A DNA stretch of 64,000 nucleotides, taken from positions 1 to 64,000 of the forward strand of contig NZ_FNKL01000004.1 of NCBI RefSeq assembly GCF_900100115.1, in the 5' to 3' direction. This DNA comes from Chryseobacterium soldanellicola (lineage in GTDB: Bacteria; Bacteroidota; Bacteroidia; Flavobacteriales; Weeksellaceae). Made by a program: the position numbers and the translations under genes. Under the pieces are notes generated by a model that was not told where the DNA came from, did not search any database, and worked only from the letters and a program-made list of their open reading frames with translations. Below, piece after piece: positions 55,884-63,246 of the stretch (within the stretch, counting starts at the first letter, position 1; each line of letters opens with the position of its first letter).

Positions 55884-56882
55884 TTACTTAACTTTAATGA
55901 CGACCTTTCCCTTAGAACGCCCACTTTCAACATATTGAAGGGCATCACTGGTCTGTTCAAAAGTGTAGATTTTATCGATTACAGGTTTGATGATATCGGC
56001 TTCAATAAGTTTTGCGATGTTTTCCAATTGATTTCCGCTGGCTTTCATAAAGAGAAAAGAGTAGTCGATATTTCGCTTTTTGGCTTTCCTTCTGATGCTG
56101 AAACTAAGCAACGACATCACAATCTTTAAATACCAAGGCAATCCCATTTCTTTGGCAAAATCCGGAGTTGGCGGACCTGAAATAGAAATCACCTGACCGT
56201 TTGGTTTAAGAATGTTGATTGATTTTTGTAATGTCTTATTATCCTGACTGTTGAGTACGACATCATAATCTTTAAGCAATGTTTCGAAATCCTGCGTTTT
56301 GTAATCAATCAAAACATTTGCTCCGAGACTCTTCAATAGTTTAAAACTTTTTTCACTCGCGGACGTTGCTACATTTGCTCCCAGATATTTTGCCAATTGA
56401 ATCGCTACAGTTCCCACGCCACCTGAACCGGCCTGGATAAAGATTTTTTGTCCCTTATTCAAATTTGCTTTTTCAACCAATGCTTGCAACGCAGTCAGTG
56501 CTACCAAAGGAATTGAGGCGGATTCTTCCATCGTCAGGTTTTTTGGTTTAAGGGCGACATCTTTTTCATTAATGGAAATAAATTCCGCAAAAGTTCCGAT
56601 GTGAAAATCTGAAACTCTTGAATAAATCTCGTCACCCACCTTGAATTTTTTGACATTTTTTCCAACTTGCGTGACGATTCCTGCAACATCGTGTCCTAAG
56701 ATCAATGGAAATTTGTAAGGTAAAAATAATTTGAATTCGCCCTTTTTGATTTTCGAATCCAAAAGATTGATGCTGGCAGAATGGACTTCTACCAAAACGT
56801 CATTGTCACCGACTGTTGGCGCAGGAACATCTGCAAGCTGAAGTCCATCTTTCGTGTAATTGTTGATGAGGAAAGCTTTCAT
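55884..56882 (-). CDS. NADP-dependent medium-chain quinone/alkenal reductase
   Basis: Protein of 332 residues of the zinc-free MDR (quinone reductase) group. The GroES-like N-terminus has LADVPAPTVGDNDVLVEVHSAS and PLILGHDVAGIV. The Rossmann part has AGSGGVGTVAIQLAKYLGAN near residue 155. The end is RSKGKVVIKV. It transfers hydride from NADPH to an unsaturated carbonyl or quinone. Last gene of the TetR-OYE operon; it starts 4 nt after the SDR stop. Confidence 0.88.
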   Translation of the reverse strand: MKAFLINNYTKDGLQLADVPAPTVGDNDVLVEVHSASINLLDSKIKKGEFKLFLPYKFPLILGHDVAGIVTQVGKNVKKFKVGDEIYSRVSDFHIGTFAEFISINEKDVALKPKNLTMEESASIPLVALTALQALVEKANLNKGQKIFIQAGSGGVGTVAIQLAKYLGANVATSASEKSFKLLKSLGANVLIDYKTQDFETLLKDYDVVLNSQDNKTLQKSINILKPNGQVISISGPPTPDFAKEMGLPWYLKIVMSLLSFSIRRKAKKRNIDYSFLFMKASGNQLENIAKLIEADIIKPVIDKIYTFEQTSDALQYVESGRSKGKVVIKVK

Positions 56883-56886
56883 TTTA

Positions 56887-57654
56887 TTAATTTTTTAAAA
56901 GTTGATGACTTTGTTTTGGATTGATGATATTAAAGCCAATTTTCGGGAAGAATCTATTAATAAAGCTAAAAATTTTTGCGTCACCTACCCGGATGGTGTA
57001 ATGGTCTTTTGACAAACCATTGATGAGACCTTCGATCATTTTTTCAGGCGTTATTTTTTTATCTTTTCTTTCTACGGTCATTTCTGTTGCAACAAGTGGT
57101 GGAATCAATTCAAAGATTTTCACTTTGCTTCCAATGATCTTTAAATGTTCCCGAAGCGAAATGGTGTAAAATGCCAATGCGGTTTTAGAGGAAGAATAAG
57201 TTGCCTCAATTAATGAAGGCGTGATGCTCAATATCGAAGTCGTATTGATGATTGCAGATTCATTTCTGGAGTTTAGCATATCCAAAAAAAGATTATTCAG
57301 CCTGATGACACCCATATAATTAACTTCCATTTCGTACGTTGCCCCTTCAAGATGTTTATCATTTGGAATACCGAGATTTGCAGGCGGCACAAGGACGCCT
57401 GCATTATTGTATAAAATATCAATTCCTCCTAATGCTTTTACTTGTTCAAAAAGAGATTGAGCATCAGCTTCTTTTCCGGCATCACTTTGTATCGTGACGA
57501 TAGATGGAAATGCTTTTTTCACCGCATCCAGTTTCGATTGGGTTCTTCCTGTAATGATCACCTTGGCGCCAATTGCTAAAAATTGCTTCGCCGCTTCGAG
57601 TCCAATTCCTGACGCGCCACCTGTGATCAAAATGCTTTTTCCTTGTAATTTCAT
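56887..57654 (-). CDS. SDR family oxidoreductase (DltE-like)
   Basis: Protein of 255 residues with TGGASGIGLEAAKQFL at residues 10-25, LYNNAG, NTTSILSITPSLIEATYSSSKTAL (Tyr/Lys pair, Ser before) and ELIPPLVATEM. It starts 16 nt after the upstream SDR stop and ends 4 nt before the MDR gene. Substrate unknown. Two adjacent SDRs plus an OYE and an MDR make an electrophile-reduction operon. Confidence 0.87.
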   Translation of the reverse strand: MKLQGKSILITGGASGIGLEAAKQFLAIGAKVIITGRTQSKLDAVKKAFPSIVTIQSDAGKEADAQSLFEQVKALGGIDILYNNAGVLVPPANLGIPNDKHLEGATYEMEVNYMGVIRLNNLFLDMLNSRNESAIINTTSILSITPSLIEATYSSSKTALAFYTISLREHLKIIGSKVKIFELIPPLVATEMTVERKDKKITPEKMIEGLINGLSKDHYTIRVGDAKIFSFINRFFPKIGFNIINPKQSHQLLKN

Positions 57655-57670
57655 AATAGAAAATTTAAAA

Positions 57671-58399
57671 TTAATGAGGAATCTGCTCTGTGATCGGATT
57701 TACCAAATTATGGATGTTTTTCGTATCGCCAACCGGAACTTCGAACTGATTTTGCTCTAAAGCCAAAAACAACTCATCTGCAACTTCAGAAGCAGGAATT
57801 CCATTAGCACCACCAATTTCTGCTGAAAATTCTGTATTGACCAATGGCGGATAAACTTCATAAACATTCAATTTGTCATTGTCTGCAAAAGTATCCCGCA
57901 ATCCTTGGGTGTAACTGTGGAGCGCGGCTTTGCTGGCAGAGTAGGTGGGCAAAAATTTGTTTGATCTGAACACCGCAATCGAAGAAATGTTGACGATTGC
58001 CGAATCTTCTTGTTCTAATAATTGTGGCAAAACCAACGAAGTGAAATGAATCACGCTGATGTAATTGGTGTTGATTTCCTCATATGCTTTTTCAGCAGCG
58101 TTGTTTTCGCTGTTGCTGAGGTCATTCATAAATGCAGAACCGGCATTGTTGATGATGATATTCAGATTCGGATGATTTGTCTTGAGTTCCTCTGCGATTC
58201 GGATTCGGTCTGCTTCCAAAGATAGATCACCTGCGATAGCAACGGCATTATCCAATTCTTTTAAGGCATTTTGAAGACGCGCTTCATTTCTTCCATTAAT
58301 GATGATTTGATTGCCTGTATCACTTAGTTTTTTGGCAATTGCCAATCCAATTCCGGCACTTCCGCCACTGATGAATATGGTATTTCCTGTCGTTTTCAT
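57671..58399 (-). CDS. SDR family oxidoreductase (DltE-like)
   Basis: Protein of 242 residues with SGGSAGIGLAIAKKL at residues 11-25, INNAGSAFMNDL, VNISSIAVFRSNKFLPTYSASKAAL with the catalytic Ser/Tyr/Lys, and YEVYPPLVNTEF. It starts 27 nt after the alkene reductase stop in the same operon. It resembles the next SDR in length and in the YxPPLV motif, suggesting a local duplication. Confidence 0.87.
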   Translation of the reverse strand: MKTTGNTIFISGGSAGIGLAIAKKLSDTGNQIIINGRNEARLQNALKELDNAVAIAGDLSLEADRIRIAEELKTNHPNLNIIINNAGSAFMNDLSNSENNAAEKAYEEINTNYISVIHFTSLVLPQLLEQEDSAIVNISSIAVFRSNKFLPTYSASKAALHSYTQGLRDTFADNDKLNVYEVYPPLVNTEFSAEIGGANGIPASEVADELFLALEQNQFEVPVGDTKNIHNLVNPITEQIPH

Positions 58400-58426
58400 T
58401 TTAATATTTAAAAATTTGGTTGAAAA

Positions 58427-59524
58427 TTATTCTGATAAAAATGAATAATCTGTGTAGCCTTTTTCGCCAGGTGTGTAAAATGTGCTTTGGTCGGGAGCGT
58501 TGAGAGGAGCATTAGTTTTGAATCGCTCTACCAGATCCGGATTTGCCAGGAAAGGAACACCGAAAGATACAAGGTCGGCATCGCCGTCATTCAGTACTTT
58601 GGTAGCTGTTTCTTTGTTGAATCCTCTGTTGATGATGATGGTACCGTTGTAGATTTTGCGGAAATGTTTTGCAACTTCCTGTATCGCGTTTGGATTATTT
58701 GAAACATCCGTAAATGGCTCAATGAGGTGGATGTAGGCTAAACCATATTCGTTTAATTTAGTAACTACATAATTATAAAATTCAATGGTTTCGTCATCTA
58801 CGGAGATTCCCATAATGCCATTTAAAGAAGGATTCAGGCGGATTCCTACACGGCTAAGATTTACTACATTTTTCAATTCATCCAAAATCTCGAATAGGAT
58901 TCTTGCACGATTTTCTATCGAACCACCATATTCATCCTCACGCAGATTGCTGTTTTTGCTGAAGAATTGCTGTAGCAGATAGCCATTCGCACCGTGTAAT
59001 TCCACACCATCAAAACCAGCTTCGAAAGCATTGATTGCACCTTGTTTGAAATCTGACACCGTTTGTTTGATGTCATCAATGCTCATCGCTCTTGAACTTT
59101 CACTTTTTTTGAATCCGGTAGGAGTGAAGACTTCCACATTCGGGTTGTACGCAGATGGTGCTAAAGGAGCGTTGCCATTGTGATGGTTGGGATGTGAATT
59201 GGCGCCCGTATGCCAAAGTTGAGCAAAGATTTTACCTCCTTTCTCGTGAACTGCTGAGGTGGTGAGTTTCCATCCTTCAATTTGTGCCTGGCTGTAAATG
59301 CCCGGAACGTTGATAACACCAACTGCTTCTTCACTGATGACAGTTCCTTCTGAAATAATAAGACCTGCTGATGCACGTTGGCTGTAATATTTTGCATTCA
59401 ATTCTGTGGCGGTGTGTTCTGGATTGTCGGAACGGCTACGGGTCAGCGGCGCCATTACCATTCTGTTTTTTAGTTCTAAATCGTTGAGTTGAAAAGGCTC
59501 AAATAATGATGTTGTATGACTCAT
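58427..59524 (-). CDS. Old yellow enzyme family alkene reductase (NemA-like)
   Basis: Protein of 365 residues with FEPFQLNDLELKNRMVMAPLTRSRS at the start, HTGANSHPNHH, GFDGVELHGANGYLLQQFFSKNSN (the His-Gly-Ala-Asn FMN/substrate motif) and NRARILFEIL. INRGFNKETATKVL and DLVSFGVPFLANPDLV lie at the end. An FMN enzyme that reduces activated double bonds or nitro groups with NAD(P)H. First gene after the TetR regulator; a palindrome like the one upstream of tetR precedes it. Confidence 0.92.
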   Translation of the reverse strand: MSHTTSLFEPFQLNDLELKNRMVMAPLTRSRSDNPEHTATELNAKYYSQRASAGLIISEGTVISEEAVGVINVPGIYSQAQIEGWKLTTSAVHEKGGKIFAQLWHTGANSHPNHHNGNAPLAPSAYNPNVEVFTPTGFKKSESSRAMSIDDIKQTVSDFKQGAINAFEAGFDGVELHGANGYLLQQFFSKNSNLREDEYGGSIENRARILFEILDELKNVVNLSRVGIRLNPSLNGIMGISVDDETIEFYNYVVTKLNEYGLAYIHLIEPFTDVSNNPNAIQEVAKHFRKIYNGTIIINRGFNKETATKVLNDGDADLVSFGVPFLANPDLVERFKTNAPLNAPDQSTFYTPGEKGYTDYSFLSE

Positions 59525-59568
59525 AATTTTGTTGTTTTTAAATTTTATTTATGATTAATTGTGATTAA

Positions 59569-59588
59569 AATATACTTTTTAGTTTATT
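59569..59588. promoter_or_regulatory. TetR operator-like palindrome upstream of the alkene reductase operon
   Basis: AATATACT-N4-AGTTTATT, one mismatch from the perfect copy at 60215-60234. It lies 45 nt before the alkene reductase start. Confidence 0.65.
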
Positions 59589-59603
59589 TTTAATTAAAAA
59601 AAA

Positions 59604-60194
59604 TTAAATCGCGTATTGTTCTAATTCTGCTTTTAGATTTTTGATGAGTGATTGCATCGGTTTCATCGTGTCCATCGTTCGGCACATTACAATACCGCCT
59701 TCTACAGATGCCACAAGTTTGAATGCAAAAACAACAGGGTCGAGTTTGGTAGAATATTCGCCGTTCGCAATGCCTTCTCGCAAAATAGAGCTAAGTCCTT
59801 CTTGCCCGACTCTGAACAATGTTGCAACCTTTTGCTTGATGACCGGGAAATTGTCATCTACTTCCACGGCTGTGTTGAAAATTGGACAACCTCCTGAAAT
59901 GTAAGTGTTTATTGGGTCTTTGTAGAAATCCAAGAAGGCTGATATTTTCGCTTTGGTTGTTTTAGCATTTGAAACTGCCAAATGCATTTTGTCAGACACT
60001 TTCTTTAGCATCAATTCAATCACTTGCTCGGTAAGGTCATCTTTATTTTCGAAGTGACCGTAGAGACAACCTTTGGTCAGTTTTGTTTCATCCAACACAT
60101 TGTCAATGTTCACGCCAGAGATACCCTTCTTGTTATACAGAGGCACAGCGGTTTCCAGAATAAATTGCTTTGTTTTTTCTGCTTTGGTCAACAT
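59604..60194 (-). CDS. TetR/AcrR family transcriptional repressor
   Basis: Protein of 196 residues from ATG 60194 (MLTKAEKTKQFILETAVPLYNKKG); the ATG at 60215 lies within the operator. The HTH is VNIDNVLDETKLTKGCLYGHFENKDDL, the classic TetR form. The ligand domain has a GGCPIFNTAVEVDDN segment with a Cys, as in NemR-like/electrophile-sensing members (only a resemblance). Palindromes directly upstream of this gene and of the operon behind it support repression of both. Confidence 0.9.
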   Translation of the reverse strand: MLTKAEKTKQFILETAVPLYNKKGISGVNIDNVLDETKLTKGCLYGHFENKDDLTEQVIELMLKKVSDKMHLAVSNAKTTKAKISAFLDFYKDPINTYISGGCPIFNTAVEVDDNFPVIKQKVATLFRVGQEGLSSILREGIANGEYSTKLDPVVFAFKLVASVEGGIVMCRTMDTMKPMQSLIKNLKAELEQYAI

Positions 60195-60214
60195 TGGTTT
60201 TGAATTATAATGCA

Positions 60215-60234
60215 AATATACTAAAAAGTATATT
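60215..60234. promoter_or_regulatory. TetR operator-like perfect palindrome
   Basis: AATATACT-AAAA-AGTATATT is a perfect dyad 21 nt upstream of the tetR start. A near copy is at 59569-59588. Confidence 0.75.
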
Positions 60235-60790
60235 ATGCAGTCATTTTTTATTTTTCATTGTTGTATTTTTAATTGAATTTTTTGATAACCATAAAACTGA
60301 AATTAAAACCATTGACTTTGTTATCTATATAAAATAAAAATCTGTGGATTAAAATTGTAATAATGAGAAACTCAAACTAGTCTATGAACCATGCAAAGGT
60401 GCTTGAACTCATAAAATGCTAACTGCAATTAATAAATTTATAATATAAACATCTGCACCAGATCAAATCTGCAATGATCACTCAAAAAGTTTCAAAAGCC
60501 ACTATTTTGATCTGTGAGCTAATCAGTATCTCAAAATTAATTAGTTCGTTGAAGCGGATTTTTTCACTCCGCATGAAATATTAGCATACCCATCATTCTA
60601 TGACTTACTATAATTTGCCAAAACTACCAATGCAGATCAATATCAATATTTTCTATAGCTTTTACTAAAGCATGTCTTTTCGAAGTATGCTTTCAATATA
60701 CTTGGAATATTCCAGTCGTTCATAGGCGCTTCATTATTCATTATATGGCAAAATATCTCATTAATCTCGTAAAATGGCACTCAGATATCA
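60235..60790. other. 556-base decayed or non-coding stretch
   Basis: No intact gene. Minus-strand pieces near 60640-60740 (AYERLEYSKYIESIL; ALVKAIENIDIDLHW) look like the remains of one gene with several stops and shifts. Family not recognised. Confidence 0.35.
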
Positions 60791-60832
60791 AATAATGCCG
60801 AAAAACGATAGTTTACTCGGCATTATTTTTTT
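60791..60832 (+). terminator. Terminator hairpin
   Basis: AATAATGCCGA pairs perfectly with TCGGCATTATT (15-nt loop), followed by TTTTTT. It is orphaned: the plus-strand gene it served is no longer readable. Confidence 0.7.
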
Positions 60833-60953
60833 AGATAGCAACAGATGTTCAGAATAACGACCTCTAAGTTTTATCATCGTATCAGTTCCAGGTGATCATT
60901 GCCTTGCTTTGAGGAAGTAGTTTATATAATATTAAATATATTCCTAACCTCAG

Positions 60954-61220
60954 TCACATCAGAATATGATGCGGTTGTCTGATAAAAGGATAGTCTGTAC
61001 CTTCAAAGGCAACCAAATGGCCGTTGTCATAGAACCTCAGTTTGTAATTTTCAATAGGCTCCATTTTTAATCTTTTAGCACACAAAATAGTTGTGTAGGT
61101 GTCCCATTGCTTGTGTGTTCCTTGACGCTCCAAAAATAAAGCCTTTGCATAATCTTCTCTTTTTGTAAGCGAAAATTTTTACTTGTCTTTAAAATTATTG
61201 TAATTATCGGTCCTCTGCAT
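60954..61220 (-). pseudogene. Unknown 88-codon gene with one internal stop
   Basis: A single frame from ATG 61220 reads MQRTDNYNNFKDK, then TAA at 61179-61181, then KFSLTKREDYAKALFLERQ, HKQWDTYTTILCAKRLKM and YKLRFYDNGHLVAFEGTDYP, ending at TGA 60954-60956. The composition and length are entirely protein-like. Apart from the one stop the gene is whole. Translation from an internal start is possible. I recognise no family. Confidence 0.5.
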
Positions 61221-61256
61221 CCTGCGCCTTCGTGGGATGGAAATAATTACTTATCG

Positions 61257-61560
61257 TTATTTAACACATACTGTGCGAACAGAATGCATATCGAATATCT
61301 TTTCATTTGAATAAACTGCTGGTTTACTAAAATAAATCCATCACTTCCATTCTTCGGTCTCGAAAATTTTCAAACTCAACTTACAAATTTAATTTTCCAC
61401 TCATCAATTAACAGTTTCAGCTATTCTGCTTCAGAGTTTAAAGTTTAAGGGGTGATGTCATTATAATCTGGAAGAAGCTCACTGTCAATCTCTTCTTCAA
61501 TGCCGCCAAATACTTAATCACAGTTTTAAAGTGTATGTTTTTATTCTCGGAAACACTGTA
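61257..61560 (-). pseudogene. Fragments of a decayed gene, unknown
   Basis: The minus strand reads FGGIEEEIDSELLPDYND, a stop, TLNSEAE, a stop, LLIDEWKIKFVS, then in a nearby frame ETEEWK, a stop, WIYFSKPAVYSNEKIF. Several stops and shifts are present. It may be one acidic protein. No family recognised. Confidence 0.35.
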
Positions 61561-61689
61561 AACTGAAGTTTATACTCTATTAAATATTTAGATTCAATTT
61601 TCTGTCTATCATTTCATTAATACTGTTAATATGATTATGTTATTGTTTAATTTATTGATTTTATCGGTACTTTAGTAGTATATAAAGAT

Positions 61690-61830
61690 AATTTGTGGAA
61701 GAAGATGACATAAGAATGCGGAAAATAGTTGAAATAATCCTCCTTCTGATGTGAGATGAAATCCCTCCGGCCGTAATGTACTGTACGGTCCGAGATGCCA
61801 ATTATATCCAGATCTTATTTGATTGGACGG
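61690..61830 (+). pseudogene. Second decayed copy of a response regulator receiver
   Basis: The DNA aligns by eye with 53020-53160. TTTGTGG then GAAGATGACATA, AAATAGTTGAAATAAT, TTCTGATGTG, and CGAGATGCCAAT-ATA-TCCAGATCT-TAT are shared in order. The reading begins VEEDDIRMRKIVEIIL and is then frameshifted. Sequence upstream of it (TTTATTG...TACTTTA) also matches, so the copied unit is at least 180 nt. Confidence 0.65.
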
Positions 61831-61944
61831 TTAATATAGTACCCAAAGAATTTACAAATAGAATAATAATTAGATTTTGAAAATTATAATTATTCTGGAA
61901 CGGTCTTTGTAAAATAATTGGAATCAATCAATAAATAACAAATT

Positions 61945-62406
61945 ATGAGCCACAATGCATGTATCGAGGCTATGAATGACCTCATTAAGATCAACAACGA
62001 CAGAATCGAAGGCTATGAAAAAGCCATTGAAGAATTGCAAGACGGCGAAAATAGCGATCTGAAATCACTGTTCTCCGAAATGATAAGTGAGAGCAGGACA
62101 TACAAATCTGAGCTTGAAAGGAAAATAATATCCTATGGAGGATCTACTGACGGTGGAACAACTACTTCGGGGAAATTGTACCGTGCGTGGATGGATGTAA
62201 GAGCTGCTTTTTCCGGCGGCAATCGGATTTCTGTTCTCAGTAATTGCGAGGCAGGGGAAGATGCTGCTCAAAAAGCTTACAAGTCTGCCATTGAAGATGC
62301 AGATGTGATGGAAGAAACTAAAGTGCTTCTCCGAGACCAACAGCAGTCACTTCGTTCCTCCCATGATAAGATCAAAGCCCTTCGTGATAATGCGAAACAG
62401 CAATAA
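61945..62406 (+). CDS. PA2169-type four-helix-bundle protein (DUF2383)
   Basis: Protein of 153 residues, all helical. ACIEAMNDLIKINNDRIEGYEKAIEEL and SLFSEMISESRTYKSELERKI lie in the first half. LYRAWMDVRAAFSGG and NCEAGEDAAQKAYKSAIED in the second are the PA2169/DUF2383 ferritin-like pattern. Conserved Glu residues suggest a metal site, as in the YciE group. Often stress-induced; exact role unknown. Single gene with its own terminator. Confidence 0.88.
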   Translation: MSHNACIEAMNDLIKINNDRIEGYEKAIEELQDGENSDLKSLFSEMISESRTYKSELERKIISYGGSTDGGTTTSGKLYRAWMDVRAAFSGGNRISVLSNCEAGEDAAQKAYKSAIEDADVMEETKVLLRDQQQSLRSSHDKIKALRDNAKQQ

Positions 62407-62413
62407 AAATTAT

Positions 62414-62451
62414 AAAAGGCCGTCCATATCAATGTGAGACGGCTTTTTTGT
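62414..62451 (+). terminator. Terminator after the PA2169-type gene
   Basis: AAAAGGCCGTC pairs with GACGGCTTTTTT (12-nt loop), with six T at the end. Confidence 0.88.
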
Positions 62452-62473
62452 CTTTCAGATCCCATGCATTGGC

Positions 62474-62501
62474 AATCTGTGTTTTTGCTAAAACACAGAT
62501 T
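62474..62501. repeat. Perfect inverted repeat
   Basis: AATCTGTGTTTT-TGCT-AAAACACAGATT: a perfect 12-bp dyad with a 4-nt loop and no T-run, so it is not a standard terminator. The surrounding 62502-62775 has no intact gene; fragments such as LNEKTISLGYRAND are readable. Confidence 0.6.
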
Positions 62502-62775
62502 GGTTATAGAAAATTTCGCAAATGGAGTCTTAGACTACATTTACTATACGGCTCTTCGTCTGCTCCTGTGGAGAACAAGGGAAGGGAGATTTTAAAGCAC
62601 TTTCAGCAGGTCAAATCCACTCACCACTCAATGAAAAGACTATTTCATTAGGTTATAGAGCAAATGACGTTTTGGCTACGACGGTTTGATTTAGGTGCGA
62701 TTCAGACTTTTCAAAAGAAAGCCAAAACAATCGCCTTGGAATTTATTTCAATTGAGGTAGAAGCCGAAAAAAGAA

Positions 62776-63246
62776 CTAAGGCGACACGGCCATCCTCTGG
62801 TCCAAAATAACCATTTTTCTTCGATCATCTTTAGCGTTGTAGCCAGAGATCAAACGCAGCTGTTTCCCCTCGTACCTTTCATATACCGACTGGGAATTGA
62901 TAAAAGAAATTCTTTCTATTGAATAAATTTCCTTTGGAATATTGCCTCCAAACCACACTTCATCAGGTTTCTGCTTCCAGGTTACTTCGTTTAAGATAGC
63001 ATTTTCAGGATAATGAGAATCCGAATGATGTTGGGCATAATCAAAAGCAATATCATTGCCGTAAAGCGTTGACATAGTGCTATCTTTAGGTTGTATGGAA
63101 GTTGTGATAGGCTTCATCAGAAGAGGATTTTCCTTTAATTCGTCGTTTTCCTGAATTGATGCCGAAAAGTTCAGTGTATTTTTATGATGTTCTTCGCATG
63201 AAACTATCATTAAAAAACAAAACAAGGCTTTACTGATATTTTTCAT
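62776..63246 (-). CDS. Predicted lipoprotein linked to a cytochrome P460-type protein
   Basis: Protein of 156 residues with a lipoprotein signal (ALFCFLMIVSCEE, lipid Cys at residue 17). The rest is soluble with WFGGNIPKEIYSIERISFINS and YEGKQLRLISGYNAKDD. It starts in an ATGA overlap with the gene upstream, so the two are coupled. No family recognised; probably a periplasmic partner of the haem protein. Confidence 0.7.
   Translation of the reverse strand: MKNISKALFCFLMIVSCEEHHKNTLNFSASIQENDELKENPLLMKPITTSIQPKDSTMSTLYGNDIAFDYAQHHSDSHYPENAILNEVTWKQKPDEVWFGGNIPKEIYSIERISFINSQSVYERYEGKQLRLISGYNAKDDRRKMVILDQRMAVSP

Noticed and set aside
62448..62651. 67-codon plus-strand frame across the dyad repeat
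   Set aside because: It crosses the terminator and a perfect inverted repeat and reads as random sequence.
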